This document shows, piece after piece, positions 51,575 to 62,200 of a stretch of DNA of 64,000 nucleotides. Source of the DNA: an uncultured Pedobacter sp. (GTDB lineage: Bacteria; Bacteroidota; Bacteroidia; Sphingobacteriales; Sphingobacteriaceae). The notes under the pieces were generated by a model. That model was not told where the DNA came from. It searched no databases and saw only the letters and a list, made by a program, of their open reading frames with translations. The stretch is from the NCBI RefSeq assembly GCF_913776295.1, contig NZ_CAJYOJ010000052.1, positions 47,296 through 111,295 on the forward strand. Reading direction: 5' to 3'. Made by a program: the position numbers and the translations under genes. Numbering within the stretch: position 1 is the first letter of the stretch; each line of letters begins with the position of its first letter.

Positions 51575-53104
51575 TTAAAACCTCACCCCAAAAGTGAAGT
51601 ATACATTATTTCTGTTACTTTTTACCTCTGCGAGGGGTTCAGTTCCATCGTTTAGTTCGTATGGACTTGAGTAAAAATTATTTTTGTAGTTTTGATATGC
51701 AACATCGAAATAATAATTATCTATACGATATCCGATACCACCCGTGTAGTATTGACCTTTAAAGAAATTGTTGTCTCCACCTTTAACACCATTTCCATTT
51801 ACTCCATAACCTGCACGTAAACTTAATTCATTAGTTACTTTTACCTCAGCACCAACTCTATAATTAATCGCTTCTTTATAAGATGCTTTAATAAATGCAT
51901 TATTGTCACTGATGGTTGTCCGGTCAGATCCATTAGAATCAGAAAAGCGCATGGAAGAATAATCTACGTAATCAACATCAGCAGATATTAACGCAGTATT
52001 TGCAATTACATAACTGATCCCTGCAGAAGCTTTTAACGGCGTACGTAAATTATACGTGAAAGTATAATATTGAGTTGGATTGTTTGACTTGGTTGGTCCG
52101 GTATTGGCATTTCCCGCAGTAGTAGCCTGTAAGGTCTCACTAGTGTTATCTTCAATGTTCATCCACGTCGGAGTCTGAAAATTTAAACCGATCCTTAATT
52201 CGCTAACCGGTCTGAAAATAGCACCCAATTTTAGATTGAATCCACCACCCTTAGTTTCCTGGTTTCTAAAATGGTTAAGGGTATAATTTTCATTACCGTT
52301 ATAAGTAGGGGGGGTATCTCCGTCGTTATAGGAATTAACAATACCTGATTCAGTAAAGGCAGCGTCGCTGGTGTACCGTACATTAACAAAACTTGCAGTA
52401 GCACCAATATATACCTTATTTCCAAAATTTAATGCGCCAGCCACGTTAAATTCTGAAGTCGAACCTAAACGCGATTCATCCCAGTTTTGTTTAAAACTGG
52501 CATTATTGTAAGGCTCTGCAGAATATTGGTTTGGAAAAGTCGGTGTATTTTTATTGATAAGAAAACTATTGTACGCATCGCCGGCAATACTGTTGCTAAT
52601 ACCAAAATTATTCGCCTGGTCTACATAAGAATCCCTGATAGAACTGTTTGTATTGGTACCGTTGTAGCTGATATTATTTAAAAAATCATTATTACGGGTA
52701 TAACTCAAACCAAATACCGTACTAACTAAACCTTTGTCTACATCAGCTCCTTTCATTTTAGCCGCGGGGCTATAAAACACCACACCAATATTGTTCAGGT
52801 TAATCTGGCTTTTATTGGCTTTCGTATTATTTCCCAGGTATGCACTATTGTTAGATACGGAATTAAATTCAGGCGTGATGCTGAATTCTGATTTGGTAAA
52901 CAGGCCCAAACCAGCAGGATTGGCATTAATAGAACCAATGTCGCCACCAACACCAATTTGAGCGCCACCCATTCCCTTAAACCGAGCGGAAGTACCATAA
53001 TTAGTTTGAGAGAAACGGAATGCATCTGGTGCATAACTTTGAGCATATGTTGTTCCCATAGCAGCTACTGTAGCTACTAGAGACGCCAGGATTATTTTTT
53101 TCAT
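51575..53104 (-). CDS. OmpP1/FadL family outer-membrane porin
   Basis: A 509-residue outer-membrane beta-barrel of the FadL type: signal peptide ending TYAQ, then the hatch-like segment with GGAQIGVGGDIGSINANPAGLGLF, and alternating amphipathic strands to a terminal VYFTFGVRF ending in Phe. It should let hydrophobic compounds cross the outer membrane; substrate unknown. It is co-transcribed with the Gly/Tyr-rich lipoprotein gene 21 bp upstream. Confidence 0.9.
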   Translation of the reverse strand: MKKIILASLVATVAAMGTTYAQSYAPDAFRFSQTNYGTSARFKGMGGAQIGVGGDIGSINANPAGLGLFTKSEFSITPEFNSVSNNSAYLGNNTKANKSQINLNNIGVVFYSPAAKMKGADVDKGLVSTVFGLSYTRNNDFLNNISYNGTNTNSSIRDSYVDQANNFGISNSIAGDAYNSFLINKNTPTFPNQYSAEPYNNASFKQNWDESRLGSTSEFNVAGALNFGNKVYIGATASFVNVRYTSDAAFTESGIVNSYNDGDTPPTYNGNENYTLNHFRNQETKGGGFNLKLGAIFRPVSELRIGLNFQTPTWMNIEDNTSETLQATTAGNANTGPTKSNNPTQYYTFTYNLRTPLKASAGISYVIANTALISADVDYVDYSSMRFSDSNGSDRTTISDNNAFIKASYKEAINYRVGAEVKVTNELSLRAGYGVNGNGVKGGDNNFFKGQYYTGGIGYRIDNYYFDVAYQNYKNNFYSSPYELNDGTEPLAEVKSNRNNVYFTFGVRF

Positions 53105-53125
53105 TTGTGTGTTTAGATTTTATAA

Positions 53126-54133
53126 TTAACCTCTTCCAGCTCTTGATGGTCTTGAACCACCGCCGCCTCCACCACCGGTAGAGCCGCCACCTCCGCCTCC
53201 ATAAGATGATGGTGGAGGCGAATAAGTTGGCCTGCTTTCTGTTCGGGTGGGAGGAGTATAACCCTCGTTTCTCGTCGGCCTGTTGCTTTGTGAACCTTGA
53301 GGTGAATAGCTGTTATTTCTGGTTGGTCTGCCACTTTGCATGCCATCATTTTGGCTGTAGCCCCCCTGGTTTCTTACCGGTCTGCCAGCATTGTTGTTTG
53401 GTGCATAGGATACTCCACCGTTTTGATTAACCATTCCACTTCTGCTGGGTCTGCCTATGTTGGTGCCATTGCCATATCGAGGTGTACCTCTGTCATTACT
53501 TCCTGGTCTTGGTCTGAAGTTGTTATTGGTATACACGCCACCACCATAGTATCCGCCTCCAATACCCCAGCCTCCGCCATAATATCCACCGCCCCAGCCA
53601 TAGCGGTCGTAATAGGAGTAAGGTCCCCAGGCATTCCATGCCCAAGGATTATTCCAGCCAAAGCCATAGTTACCATAATAGAATGGATTATTCCAGATGC
53701 TGCCGAAGCCCCATCCTCCGCCATAACCGAAGCCACCGCCCCAGCCTAAACCATAACCACTGCTCCAGCCTAAACCAAAACCGAGATAGTTGGAAGGTCC
53801 GTAACTGTTTCCGTAATAATAGTTGTCAAAATAGGGATCATAATAACCCTGGAAACTATATCCGTTGTGAAAGCGGTTGATCCTGGAAGCATAATCCATG
53901 TCGTAATATGGGTTGCTGGTTCCATAATATTCGTCATATTCTTCCTGATTGTTGTTTTGATACTGTGCCTGTTGATTTGGGGAAGGAAGAACAACTTCTA
54001 CCTCTCTGGCTTTCGCTACAGAATTATACACATCGTCAGTCGGCTTAGTTTGAGCCAATTTTGATGTTGAGCATGAGGCCACCATTCCTGCGGTGGCAAT
54101 CATGACAATGGGTAAAAATTTAATTGGTTTCAT
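53126..54133 (-). CDS. Gly/Tyr/Asn-rich surface lipoprotein
   Basis: A 335-residue lipoprotein with lipobox VASC (Cys21, signal MKPIKFLPIVMIATAGMVASC). Residues about 60-200 are extremely rich in Tyr, Gly, Asn and Trp (repeats like GYGLGWGGGFGYGG and NPFYYGNYGFG); the last 110 residues alternate Arg-Pro-Thr-Arg-Asn words and end in a poly-Gly/Ser stretch. It is probably a disordered or amyloid-like outer-membrane protein. It sits upstream of the FadL porin gene in the same operon. Function unknown. Confidence 0.8.
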   Translation of the reverse strand: MKPIKFLPIVMIATAGMVASCSTSKLAQTKPTDDVYNSVAKAREVEVVLPSPNQQAQYQNNNQEEYDEYYGTSNPYYDMDYASRINRFHNGYSFQGYYDPYFDNYYYGNSYGPSNYLGFGLGWSSGYGLGWGGGFGYGGGWGFGSIWNNPFYYGNYGFGWNNPWAWNAWGPYSYYDRYGWGGGYYGGGWGIGGGYYGGGVYTNNNFRPRPGSNDRGTPRYGNGTNIGRPSRSGMVNQNGGVSYAPNNNAGRPVRNQGGYSQNDGMQSGRPTRNNSYSPQGSQSNRPTRNEGYTPPTRTESRPTYSPPPSSYGGGGGGSTGGGGGGGSRPSRAGRG

Positions 54134-54270
54134 TGTGTTTATATTTAGTTGTGTGCGTTTACTTCTTTAATAAACAAATCAAAAGTAGCTAATTATTGCT
54201 TATTTTTTTGATGGAAAAACAGCTGTAAAATATTTCAGGTTGTTGTTAATCGTTTGTAGGCATAAATTTA

Positions 54271-54278
54271 TAAATTTG
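54271..54278 (+). promoter_or_regulatory. -7 box TAAATTTG of proS
   Basis: Perfect TAnnTTTG match, 51 bp before the proS ATG at 54330. No TTTG at the standard distance. Confidence 0.5.
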
Positions 54279-54329
54279 CCATCTAATTTTACACTTTTTA
54301 ACGTACAAATTACGTTCCAAATACATAAG

Positions 54330-55802
54330 ATGAGCAAAGAAATTACAAGTAGGGAAGCTGATTACTCCCAGTGGTATAATGATATTGTGTTAAAAGCAGA
54401 TTTGGCTGAGCATTCTGCTGTGCGTGGTTGCATGGTGATAAAGCCTAATGGCTATGCCATATGGGAAAAAATGCAGGCCATACTCGATAAAATGTTTAAA
54501 GATACAGGCCATCAAAATGCATATTTTCCTTTATTCATTCCAAAGTCATTTTTTTCGAAGGAAGCATCTCATGTTGAGGGATTTGCGACAGAATGTGCCG
54601 TTGTAACACATTACCGACTAAAAAATGACGGCAATGGCAATATTGTGGTCGATGAAACTGCCAAACTGGAGGAGGAATTAATCGTACGTCCGACTTCAGA
54701 AACGATCATCTGGAATACCTATAAGGGATGGATTCAATCGTACCGCGACTTACCTATACTGATTAACCAATGGGCAAATGTGGTAAGATGGGAAATGCGT
54801 ACCCGGTTGTTTCTTCGTACGGCTGAATTTTTATGGCAGGAGGGGCATACAGCCCATGCTACTGCAGAAGAAGCAATTGAGGAAACGGAACGCATGTTGC
54901 ATATCTATGCTGATTTTGCGGAAAATTGGCTGGCTGTTCCGGTAATCAGAGGGCGCAAATCGCCAAATGAGCGCTTTGCAGGTGCGCTGGATACTTATTG
55001 CATTGAAGCCTTGATGCAGGATGGCAAAGCTTTACAGGCTGGTACATCACACTTTCTAGGTCAGAATTTTGCAAAAGCTTTTGATGTTAAGTTTACCGGC
55101 AAAGATGGAAAACTCGATCATGTTTGGGCTACCTCATGGGGGGTTTCTACCCGTTTAATGGGCGCGCTGATTATGGCGCACAGTGACGATTCCGGATTGG
55201 TTATTCCACCAAAATTGGCACCGGTGCAAGTGGTTGTTGTTCCGATTTATAAAAGCGATGAGGATCTTTCCAAAATTTCCGCATACGTTAATGAATTAAG
55301 TTTACGTTTGAGAGGTATGGGTATTTCAGTTAAATATGATGATCGCGATACGCAACGTCCGGGCTTTAAATTTGCAGATTATGAAATGAAAGGTGTGCCG
55401 GTACGCATTGCGATTGGCGGTCGTGATCTGGAAAACAAAACGGTAGAAATTGCCCGTAGAGATACCAAAGTGAAACAAACGGTACCACAGGAAGGCCTGG
55501 ACATTTACATCGCCAAATTATTGGAAGATATCCAGCAAAGCATGTTTAATAAAGCATTGGCTTACCGTGATGAGCATATCACTGAAGCGGACAGTTACGA
55601 AGAATTTAAGGAATTGTTAGATACCAAAGCTGGTTTTATTTCGGCACACTGGGATGGAACACCGGAAACAGAGCAAAAAATAAAAGAAGAGACAAAAGCA
55701 ACTATACGCTGTATTCCGTTAAACAATAAACTGGAAGATGGTATTTGTATCTATTCCGGAAAGGCATCTACACAGAGGGTATTGTTTGCAAGAGCATATT
55801 AG
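54330..55802 (+). CDS. proS: Prolyl-tRNA synthetase (archaeal/eukaryotic type)
   Basis: A 490-residue class II aminoacyl-tRNA synthetase of the ProS type without the bacterial editing insertion. Class II motif 2 region [15 protein letters not shown] and motif 3 [19 protein letters not shown] are visible; the C-terminal domain with IRCIPLNNK and RVLFARAY is typical of this type. It charges tRNA-Pro. Start is the ATG at 54330 (MSKEITSRE); the open frame upstream lacks homology and lies across the promoter. Only one proS is seen here. Confidence 0.96.
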   Translation: MSKEITSREADYSQWYNDIVLKADLAEHSAVRGCMVIKPNGYAIWEKMQAILDKMFKDTGHQNAYFPLFIPKSFFSKEASHVEGFATECAVVTHYRLKNDGNGNIVVDETAKLEEELIVRPTSETIIWNTYKGWIQSYRDLPILINQWANVVRWEMRTRLFLRTAEFLWQEGHTAHATAEEAIEETERMLHIYADFAENWLAVPVIRGRKSPNERFAGALDTYCIEALMQDGKALQAGTSHFLGQNFAKAFDVKFTGKDGKLDHVWATSWGVSTRLMGALIMAHSDDSGLVIPPKLAPVQVVVVPIYKSDEDLSKISAYVNELSLRLRGMGISVKYDDRDTQRPGFKFADYEMKGVPVRIAIGGRDLENKTVEIARRDTKVKQTVPQEGLDIYIAKLLEDIQQSMFNKALAYRDEHITEADSYEEFKELLDTKAGFISAHWDGTPETEQKIKEETKATIRCIPLNNKLEDGICIYSGKASTQRVLFARAY

Positions 55803-55811
55803 GTAGATTTT

Positions 55812-55861
55812 AGATGTGAGATATAAGATTCGAGATAAAACGGGTCTTGTATCTCACATCT
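55812..55861. repeat. Imperfect 17-bp inverted repeat between proS and the trans-sulfuration gene
   Basis: AGATGTGAGATATAAGA (55812-55828) is complementary to TCTTGTATCTCACATCT (55845-55861) with one mismatch. The following bases (ATTGTCTAAAATCTCAAATCTAAAA) continue the same AGATGTGAGAT word pattern. No T-tract directly after the stem, so it is more a repeat or transcript hairpin than a terminator. Confidence 0.5.
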
Positions 55862-55890
55862 ATTGTCTAAAATCTCAAATCTAAAAAAAA

Positions 55891-57030
55891 ATGAAATTCG
55901 CCACTAAAGCCATACACGCGGGCCAGGAGCCTGATCCAACCACCGGTGCGGTAATGACACCGATATACCAAACCTCTACCTATTGGCAAAAATCTCCCGG
56001 AGATAATAAGGGTTATGAGTATTCAAGAGGTACCAATCCAACGCGTAAAGCCCTGGAAGATTGTTTAGCTGCTTTAGAAAATGCCAAATATGGCTTAGCC
56101 TTTTCCAGCGGGATGGGCGCTACTGATGCGGTATTAAAATTATTGCAACCGGGCGATGAGGTAATTACCGGAAATGATCTTTATGGTGGCTCATATCGCA
56201 TTTTTACTAAAATTTATGCCAAATACGGAATCAAGTTCCATTTTCTCGATCTTTCAAAGCCGGAAAATATGCTGCCTTACATTAATGATAAGACAAAATT
56301 GGTCTGGATAGAAACCCCTACCAACCCAACCATGCAGATTATTGATATCGAGGGGGTAGCAAAGATTACTAAAGAGAAAAATTTAATCTTAACCGTTGAT
56401 AATACTTTTGCATCGCCATATCTGCAAAATCCTATCGATTTGGGTGCCGATATTGTCATGCATTCGGTAACCAAATATATTGGCGGGCACTCTGATGTAG
56501 TTATGGGGGCTTTGGTAACCAGCAACGAACAATTGTATAAAGATCTTTGGTTTATTTATAATGCGTGTGGTGCAACACCCGGTCCGCAAGATGCTTTTTT
56601 GGTCTTAAGGGGTATTAAAACACTTCACCTTCGAATGAAAGCACATTGTGAAAATGGGGAGCGTATCGCGCATTATTTAAAAAAACATCCAAAGGTTGAC
56701 AAAATCTATTGGCCGGGTTTCGAAGATCATCCCAATCATGATGTGGCCAGAAAACAGATGCGTGGTTTTGGAGGCATGATTTCCATGACATTGAAAGGGG
56801 CAGATTTGGAAGAAACCTTTAGGATCTCCTCTAATTTTAAAGTATTTACCCTTGCCGAGTCGTTGGGTGGGGTTGAATCACTAATTAATCATCCGGCTAC
56901 CATGACACATGGTTCTATACCAAAAGAAGAAAGAGAAAAGGTTGGGGTAACCGACAACCTGCTTCGTTTGAGTGTTGGGGTAGAAGATGTCGACGATCTT
57001 TTAGAAGATCTCGAAAAGGCATTGGCTTAA
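55891..57030 (+). CDS. Cystathionine gamma-synthase-like PLP enzyme
   Basis: A 379-residue Cys/Met-metabolism PLP enzyme. Typical motifs are YEYSRGTNPTRKALE, the substrate-binding SSGMGATDAV, and the PLP lysine in HSVTKYIGGHSDVVMG; the end has SLGGVESLINHPATMTH. It makes or cleaves cystathionine, or uses O-acylhomoserine with sulfide; the family members (MetB, MccB/gamma-lyase) cannot be told apart by eye, though gamma-synthase is likely. It is alone between two repeat/terminator regions. Confidence 0.9.
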   Translation: MKFATKAIHAGQEPDPTTGAVMTPIYQTSTYWQKSPGDNKGYEYSRGTNPTRKALEDCLAALENAKYGLAFSSGMGATDAVLKLLQPGDEVITGNDLYGGSYRIFTKIYAKYGIKFHFLDLSKPENMLPYINDKTKLVWIETPTNPTMQIIDIEGVAKITKEKNLILTVDNTFASPYLQNPIDLGADIVMHSVTKYIGGHSDVVMGALVTSNEQLYKDLWFIYNACGATPGPQDAFLVLRGIKTLHLRMKAHCENGERIAHYLKKHPKVDKIYWPGFEDHPNHDVARKQMRGFGGMISMTLKGADLEETFRISSNFKVFTLAESLGGVESLINHPATMTHGSIPKEEREKVGVTDNLLRLSVGVEDVDDLLEDLEKALA

Positions 57031-57039
57031 AATTTCAAT

Positions 57040-57074
57040 CGGGCATTATGCATAGCATTTGCCCGGTTTTTTTT
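57040..57074 (+). terminator. Terminator after the trans-sulfuration gene
   Basis: CGGGCA (57040-57045) and TGCCCG (57060-57065) enclose a loop with further pairing, followed by eight T. Confidence 0.75.
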
Positions 57075-57240
57075 GTAAAAAGCAAGGGCAGTTCTAATAT
57101 TGATGTTCGTCCGGCTTTACACTATATCTTTTTTGTTAAAATGCTTGATTCATTCAGCTGAAAAACAAAAAAGGATACCGTTTCAATCCGGTTTAGGTAG
57201 TTGCTGTTCTGCTGCTATCTTCGTTTAAATAATTACTTGT

Positions 57241-58086
57241 ATGCAATTTCTGAAACTGAAGAATTTCCTTGATAGTAAAGTTGATCAGTATAACAGGCCA
57301 AATTTTATCGCTAACGATCCGGTTTGTATTCCGCATCTTTTTGAGAAAAAGCAGGATATCGAAATTGCTGGTTTTTTTGCTGCGGTTTTGGCTTGGGGGC
57401 AGCGGAAAACGATTATCAGCAAATGCGGCGAGTTGCTTAGCCGGATGGATAATGCACCTCATGATTTTATACTCAATCATAGTGACAATGATTTAAAGCG
57501 TTTACTGGATTTCAAGCACCGCACTTTTAACGATACGGATTTACTGTACTTTATTGCGTTCTTTAAGATGCATTACGGCCGTTTTGATAGTTTAGAACAG
57601 GCTTTTTTACCTGAGCAGAACAAATTTCTTACGGCCTGCCCGGAGGTGGCTGATGAAATGACAGATGCTGCTACGGAAATCTGTTTATCCAGACAGATAC
57701 AGCTTTCTGTTGAACAATGCCTCAATTATTTCAGGAAGTATTTCTTTTCGTTGGATGACTTTCCACATCGTACCAAAAAGCACATCTCTTCACCACAGCA
57801 AAAGTCAACCTGCAAGCGTTTAAATATGTTTTTAAGGTGGATGGTGAGAGCTGATGACAGAGGTGTCGATTTTGGGATCTGGGATACCCTGAAGCCTAAA
57901 GACTTGATATGTCCATGCGATGTGCATGTAGACAGGGTGGGACGATTGCTCGGCCTCATTAACCGAAAGCAAACAGATTGGTTAACCGCTGTAGAGTTAA
58001 CTGGCCGTTTAAAAGAATTCGACCCACTGGATCCGGTGAAGTATGACTTTGCCTTATTTGGACTTGGTGTAGAGAAGACATTTTAG
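57241..58086 (+). CDS. TIGR02757 (DUF2400) family protein
   Basis: A 281-residue protein of the conserved TIGR02757 family found in Bacteroidota and some others. Recognisable are the NRPNFIANDPVCIPHLF region near residue 20-35, KRLNMFLRWMVRADDRGVDFGIW, and the final CPCDVHVDRVGRLLGL and DPLDPVKYDFALFGLGV. These conserved stretches give a helical fold that resembles helix-hairpin-helix DNA glycosylases to some degree, but the function is not established. Single gene. Confidence 0.85.
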   Translation: MQFLKLKNFLDSKVDQYNRPNFIANDPVCIPHLFEKKQDIEIAGFFAAVLAWGQRKTIISKCGELLSRMDNAPHDFILNHSDNDLKRLLDFKHRTFNDTDLLYFIAFFKMHYGRFDSLEQAFLPEQNKFLTACPEVADEMTDAATEICLSRQIQLSVEQCLNYFRKYFFSLDDFPHRTKKHISSPQQKSTCKRLNMFLRWMVRADDRGVDFGIWDTLKPKDLICPCDVHVDRVGRLLGLINRKQTDWLTAVELTGRLKEFDPLDPVKYDFALFGLGVEKTF

Positions 58087-58198
58087 TGTTTTTAAAAAAT
58101 TATAACTGAATAAAAACTTCTTTTTTAACATCATTGTTACTATAATTACATGGTAATCTCTTGAAAAGAGAAAATTGTCTATCTCAACCGTAATTTTT

Positions 58199-58813
58199 AT
58201 GATCGCAGTTAATTTTTCTGATGATGACAGGTGGAAGAAATACAATAATTTTTCCCCGCTGATCGATATTTTTAAAAAGTTTCATCCGTTAAATGATGCG
58301 ATAGAGAGCCGCATCAATCAGCATACATTTCCGGTTAGTTATAAAAAAAATAAATACCTCATTTCGCCGGTTGATCGAAATAAATTTCTGTTCCTGATCG
58401 TAAAAGGAGTGGTTAGGGGGTTTATAAAAGATGGAAACACCGAAATTACCACCTGGATTGCAAAGGAAAACGAAGTAGTAGGAACAATACGTAATTTGTG
58501 GGTTGAGAGCGAATCGGAAGAATATCTGCAGGCATTGGAAGATGTTGACGTAATTGCCATTCCGCATGTTTTATCAGAATATCTGTATGAAAACTTTACA
58601 GAAGCAAACATTGTGGGCAGAAAAATGATGGAACTATATTACCGTTCTGCAGAGGAGCGGGCCTATTTGTGTAGAATTTCTTCTGCAGAAAAACGATACA
58701 AACGATTCCTGGATTCTTTTCCGGATTTGATCAATCGTGTTTCACTGAAGCATATTGCCTCCTTTCTGGCCATTAGGTTAGAAACACTGAGTCGTATCCG
58801 GAGTAAGATCTAA
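58199..58813 (+). CDS. Crp/Fnr-family transcriptional regulator (degenerate HTH)
   Basis: A 204-residue protein with a cyclic-nucleotide-binding-like beta domain (about 40-140, LFLIVKGVVRGFIKDGNTEITTWIAKENEVVGT) and a helical C-terminus with SLKHIASFLAIRLETLSRIRSKI as winged-HTH recognition region. The nucleotide-binding residues of true CAP are not conserved, as in many Bacteroidota Crp-like proteins. The ATG at 58199 is preferred over TTG at 58175. It lies before the large adhesin gene but separated by 460 bp. Confidence 0.8.
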   Translation: MIAVNFSDDDRWKKYNNFSPLIDIFKKFHPLNDAIESRINQHTFPVSYKKNKYLISPVDRNKFLFLIVKGVVRGFIKDGNTEITTWIAKENEVVGTIRNLWVESESEEYLQALEDVDVIAIPHVLSEYLYENFTEANIVGRKMMELYYRSAEERAYLCRISSAEKRYKRFLDSFPDLINRVSLKHIASFLAIRLETLSRIRSKI

Positions 58814-59274
58814 GCTCCCTCAATAGGCTTTTAAGATACTCTAATCCAGACACCAGAAATGACGTCCTGTCTTGTCTGTTTTCGCATTTTTGGAAGTTAA
58901 ATTCATTTTTAAAATGTATTATTAGTAAGACATTTAAAAAGTTCCTGTTGATTTTTGTCAATAAAACACTTCCATACATCCTTCTATGACCAGAAGTATG
59001 ATTTCATCTTATCTTTTTTCATTTACTTTGTAGTATTGAAAAGACAGTTTTTGGGCTTTTACGTTTGAAATAGCATCCGTTTTCAATCTCCAAAACTGGT
59101 TTTTTTAAGACAATTACATCCTCCTACAAGTGTTTTCATTTTCAGTAGAATCAGACATGATATGCCAACATCCAAACAGGGGATTTGTTTTAAAAGCCCT
59201 GCTTTTTAGTGAATATATTACCTACTAAACAAGAAAAATTTAAGCAATAATTACCCAATATCCCATAGTGGAAA
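58814..59274. other. Upstream region of the giant adhesin gene
   Basis: 461 bp with no credible gene. Near the right end a hairpin CAGGG-N15-CCCTG (59177-59201) is followed by CTTTTT, a terminator- or attenuator-like structure 70 bp before the adhesin start. The rest is AT-rich with no -7 box of full consensus. It may contain the promoter and leader of the adhesin. Confidence 0.4.
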
Positions 59275-62200
59275 ATGAATAACTTTACACAGCTCCTCTA
59301 CTCAAGTTACCTCAAACAAAACTATCTCAAATTAACATCCTTATTGTTATTTTTGATGTTTTCGGCGTTTTCAGTTCATGCTCAAACTTACAAAACACAT
59401 TATATTGCTCCGGCTCCATGGCAGTATTGGAGTAATGCGAACGAGATTGTTGTATCTACCAATACTGCTGGTACCACGGCCACGGTAAAGAAAAGTGATG
59501 GTACATTGATTACCACTTTAAATCCTACCCCCGGCAATCCGGCAGTTTACAGGTTTGTTGGAGATCCGATAGGGCTGTTAAAAAATAGCATCAATACTGT
59601 TTTAGATGCCGCTGGAATTATTGTATCAGGGAATAATCCAATCGCTGTTAATGTGCGAAACATTGCATCAGATAATATTCCGGTAGGAAATTATAATGAT
59701 GTAAATGACCAGTATATTAAAGGAAATGCCTCACTATTTAGTTTTGGAGATGCAGCTATTGGCAATAACTTTAGAGTAGGGTATTATAGGGATGGTGATT
59801 TGAACGGAGTTGCGTCTAATGTTTCAACCATTAGGCCGGTTTATAGCGTAATGGCCATTGAGAACAATACTACGGTTAAACTGAACGGTACTGCTATTAC
59901 GACCTTGAATGCTGGCCAGAGTTATATTTTGCAGGCTGCAATGGGTAGTTTGGTGGAAACATCTGGTCCGGCAGTAATGAATACAGGAATAAATGTTGAT
60001 GCGCCTGAAGCCTGTGGTGATGGTGCCTATAATCCCGTTCCACCGGTAAGCTCGCTGGGAAGTGATTATGTGGTAATCAGGGGTAGAGGTAATAAAACAG
60101 CTGAGCAAACAACCGTAATTGCCACTGAGCCTAATACGAACGTATCGGTTATGAATTTTGACCATAACGGTGTTCTTCAAACAACCAATAATTATAACCT
60201 CATTGCAGCAGGGAGCTTTATTACTTTTCCTAATGGTATTTCTACCGGAAATGGTACTGGAAATGTTCAGGTAGGTGACCCATTTTCGGGATCAAGAATT
60301 GTAGCTACAAAAAATGTTGTGGCTTATTCCGGAACAGCTGACCAATGTGAGGTTGATATTGCTACACTGTCACCTTTAAATTCTTGCGGAGGCTCTTTAA
60401 AGGCTGAAACATCAAAATTCAGATCCAATGGCTCGACAGACCTGCCTTATTTTGCTTACTTGGTTACTAAAAGCCCCACAGATAAAGTCTATATCACGAC
60501 CACTGGTGGTAATCCGGTTTATACCAACACCGATATTGAAACCATCAGTGGAATAAATGTGCGTAGGCAGTTGGGAAGCACAGGCGCTTATGCCATTAAT
60601 TTTAACAATAGTAACATTGGTAATCCAAATTCTTACTTCATTACCAGCAACAGCAGGATAACGGTTGCCATGGTGCAATCGGGTAGCAATTTTTCGATGT
60701 CGAACTTTCTGACGCCCTTTCCGGAGAAAACTTTAAAACCGACATCCATAATAGAAAATTGTGCATCTGCTTTATTGAGTGCCGATCCGATCAGTGTTGC
60801 TCCTTTCAAATGGTATTTTAATGGTGTTGAAATTCCTGGTGAGACTTCATCAACCTATCGCGCCCCATTATCTGGCTCTTACACCGTTACTTCAATGTTG
60901 GAATGTGGCGTGAGTTCGCAGTCGCTACCGGTAACACTTGCTTTGTGTAATATTGATCTGATACTGAATAAAAGCGTTGACAATCCAACACCTGCAAAAG
61001 GGTCGACGGTTACTTTTACCATTACAGTGAAAAATTCGGATATAGCTTCCGGGGCCGTAACAGGCACGGGTAATGCCATCGGTGTTTCAGCTACCGATAT
61101 TCTGCCTTCAGGATATACCTATGTTTCGAACACCACAACTGCTGGAACAACGTACAATCCAACAACAGGTTTATGGTCAATAGGAAGTATGGCTTCTGGT
61201 CAAATGGTAACATTAACCATAAAAGCTATTGTAAAGAGTTCAGGCAATTATAATAATACAGCTACGGTTACCGGTCCTCAGGCTGATCCCGTATTATCGA
61301 ACAATACAGCATCAGTGAGTGTTGTTCCGGCTGGTATCACATTAACATCGGCAGCAGGAACAGATGCACAATCGATTTGTGTAGGCAGTACTTCCAGTGC
61401 AATTACCTATCTCATTACAGGGACACCGACTGTATCGGTTACTGGTTTACCTGCGGGTTTAACTTTTAATTCCAGTAATTCTAATGGCAATACCATTTTA
61501 ACCATTAACGGTGGTACACTGTCAACAGCTGGAACCTACAATTATACGATAAAAGCAACTTATGCTTCCTCTACCGTTACCACTACACTTGGATCGGTAA
61601 CGGTTATTCCTCCTGCCTCAACCCCATTATTTGCAGCAAACTTAAGTTCTACACGTTGCCAGGGGGCTGGTGTAGAAAGTTATACTGCCACTGCAACCAG
61701 TACTACAGGTATCACCTATAGTATCAGTCCGGCGAATTCGGGTGTTATCGATGCGGCAACAGGAACTGTAACCTGGTCTGCCAACTATAATGGTACGGCA
61801 ACCATAACAGCCGTAGCAGCTAGCCCTTGTGGAAGTAGAAGCGCAAATTATACAGTAACTATTAACCCAACCGGAACCATTTCTGGATCAGGAACGGTAT
61901 GTTCCGGATCCAACGGGACCCTCACTTTAACAGGTGCGCCTACAACTGTCGTGCGTTGGGAATCCTCAACCGATAATATCAATTGGACAACGATTACTAA
62001 TACCACTACAACGTTAAGTTACTCCAATATTCAGGCAACCACTATTTACCGTGCAATTGTTTCTGGTGGGGGTTGTACCAACGCCATTTCTGGAACCGCA
62101 ACCGTAACGGTAACGCCGCGGCCGGTAATTGCAGACCAAACTTATTATATCTGCAAAACTGGTAGTTTTAGCTTTAACCCGGTTTATGCGCCGAACGGAA

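Noticed and set aside
53336..53749. 137-residue plus-strand frame over the Gly/Tyr-rich lipoprotein gene
   Set aside because: Composition is the mirror of Gly/Tyr/Asn codons; the minus-strand frame has a proper lipoprotein signal.
57193..57480. 95-residue minus-strand frame
   Set aside because: Mostly antisense to the TIGR02757 gene.
58773..58979. 68-residue minus-strand frame after the Crp-type gene
   Set aside because: Overlaps the end of the regulator and AT-rich noncoding DNA; no start context or homology.
59824..60678. Minus-strand frames of 118 and 88 residues in the adhesin region
   Set aside because: The plus-strand adhesin frame is uninterrupted with a signal peptide; these are its shadows.
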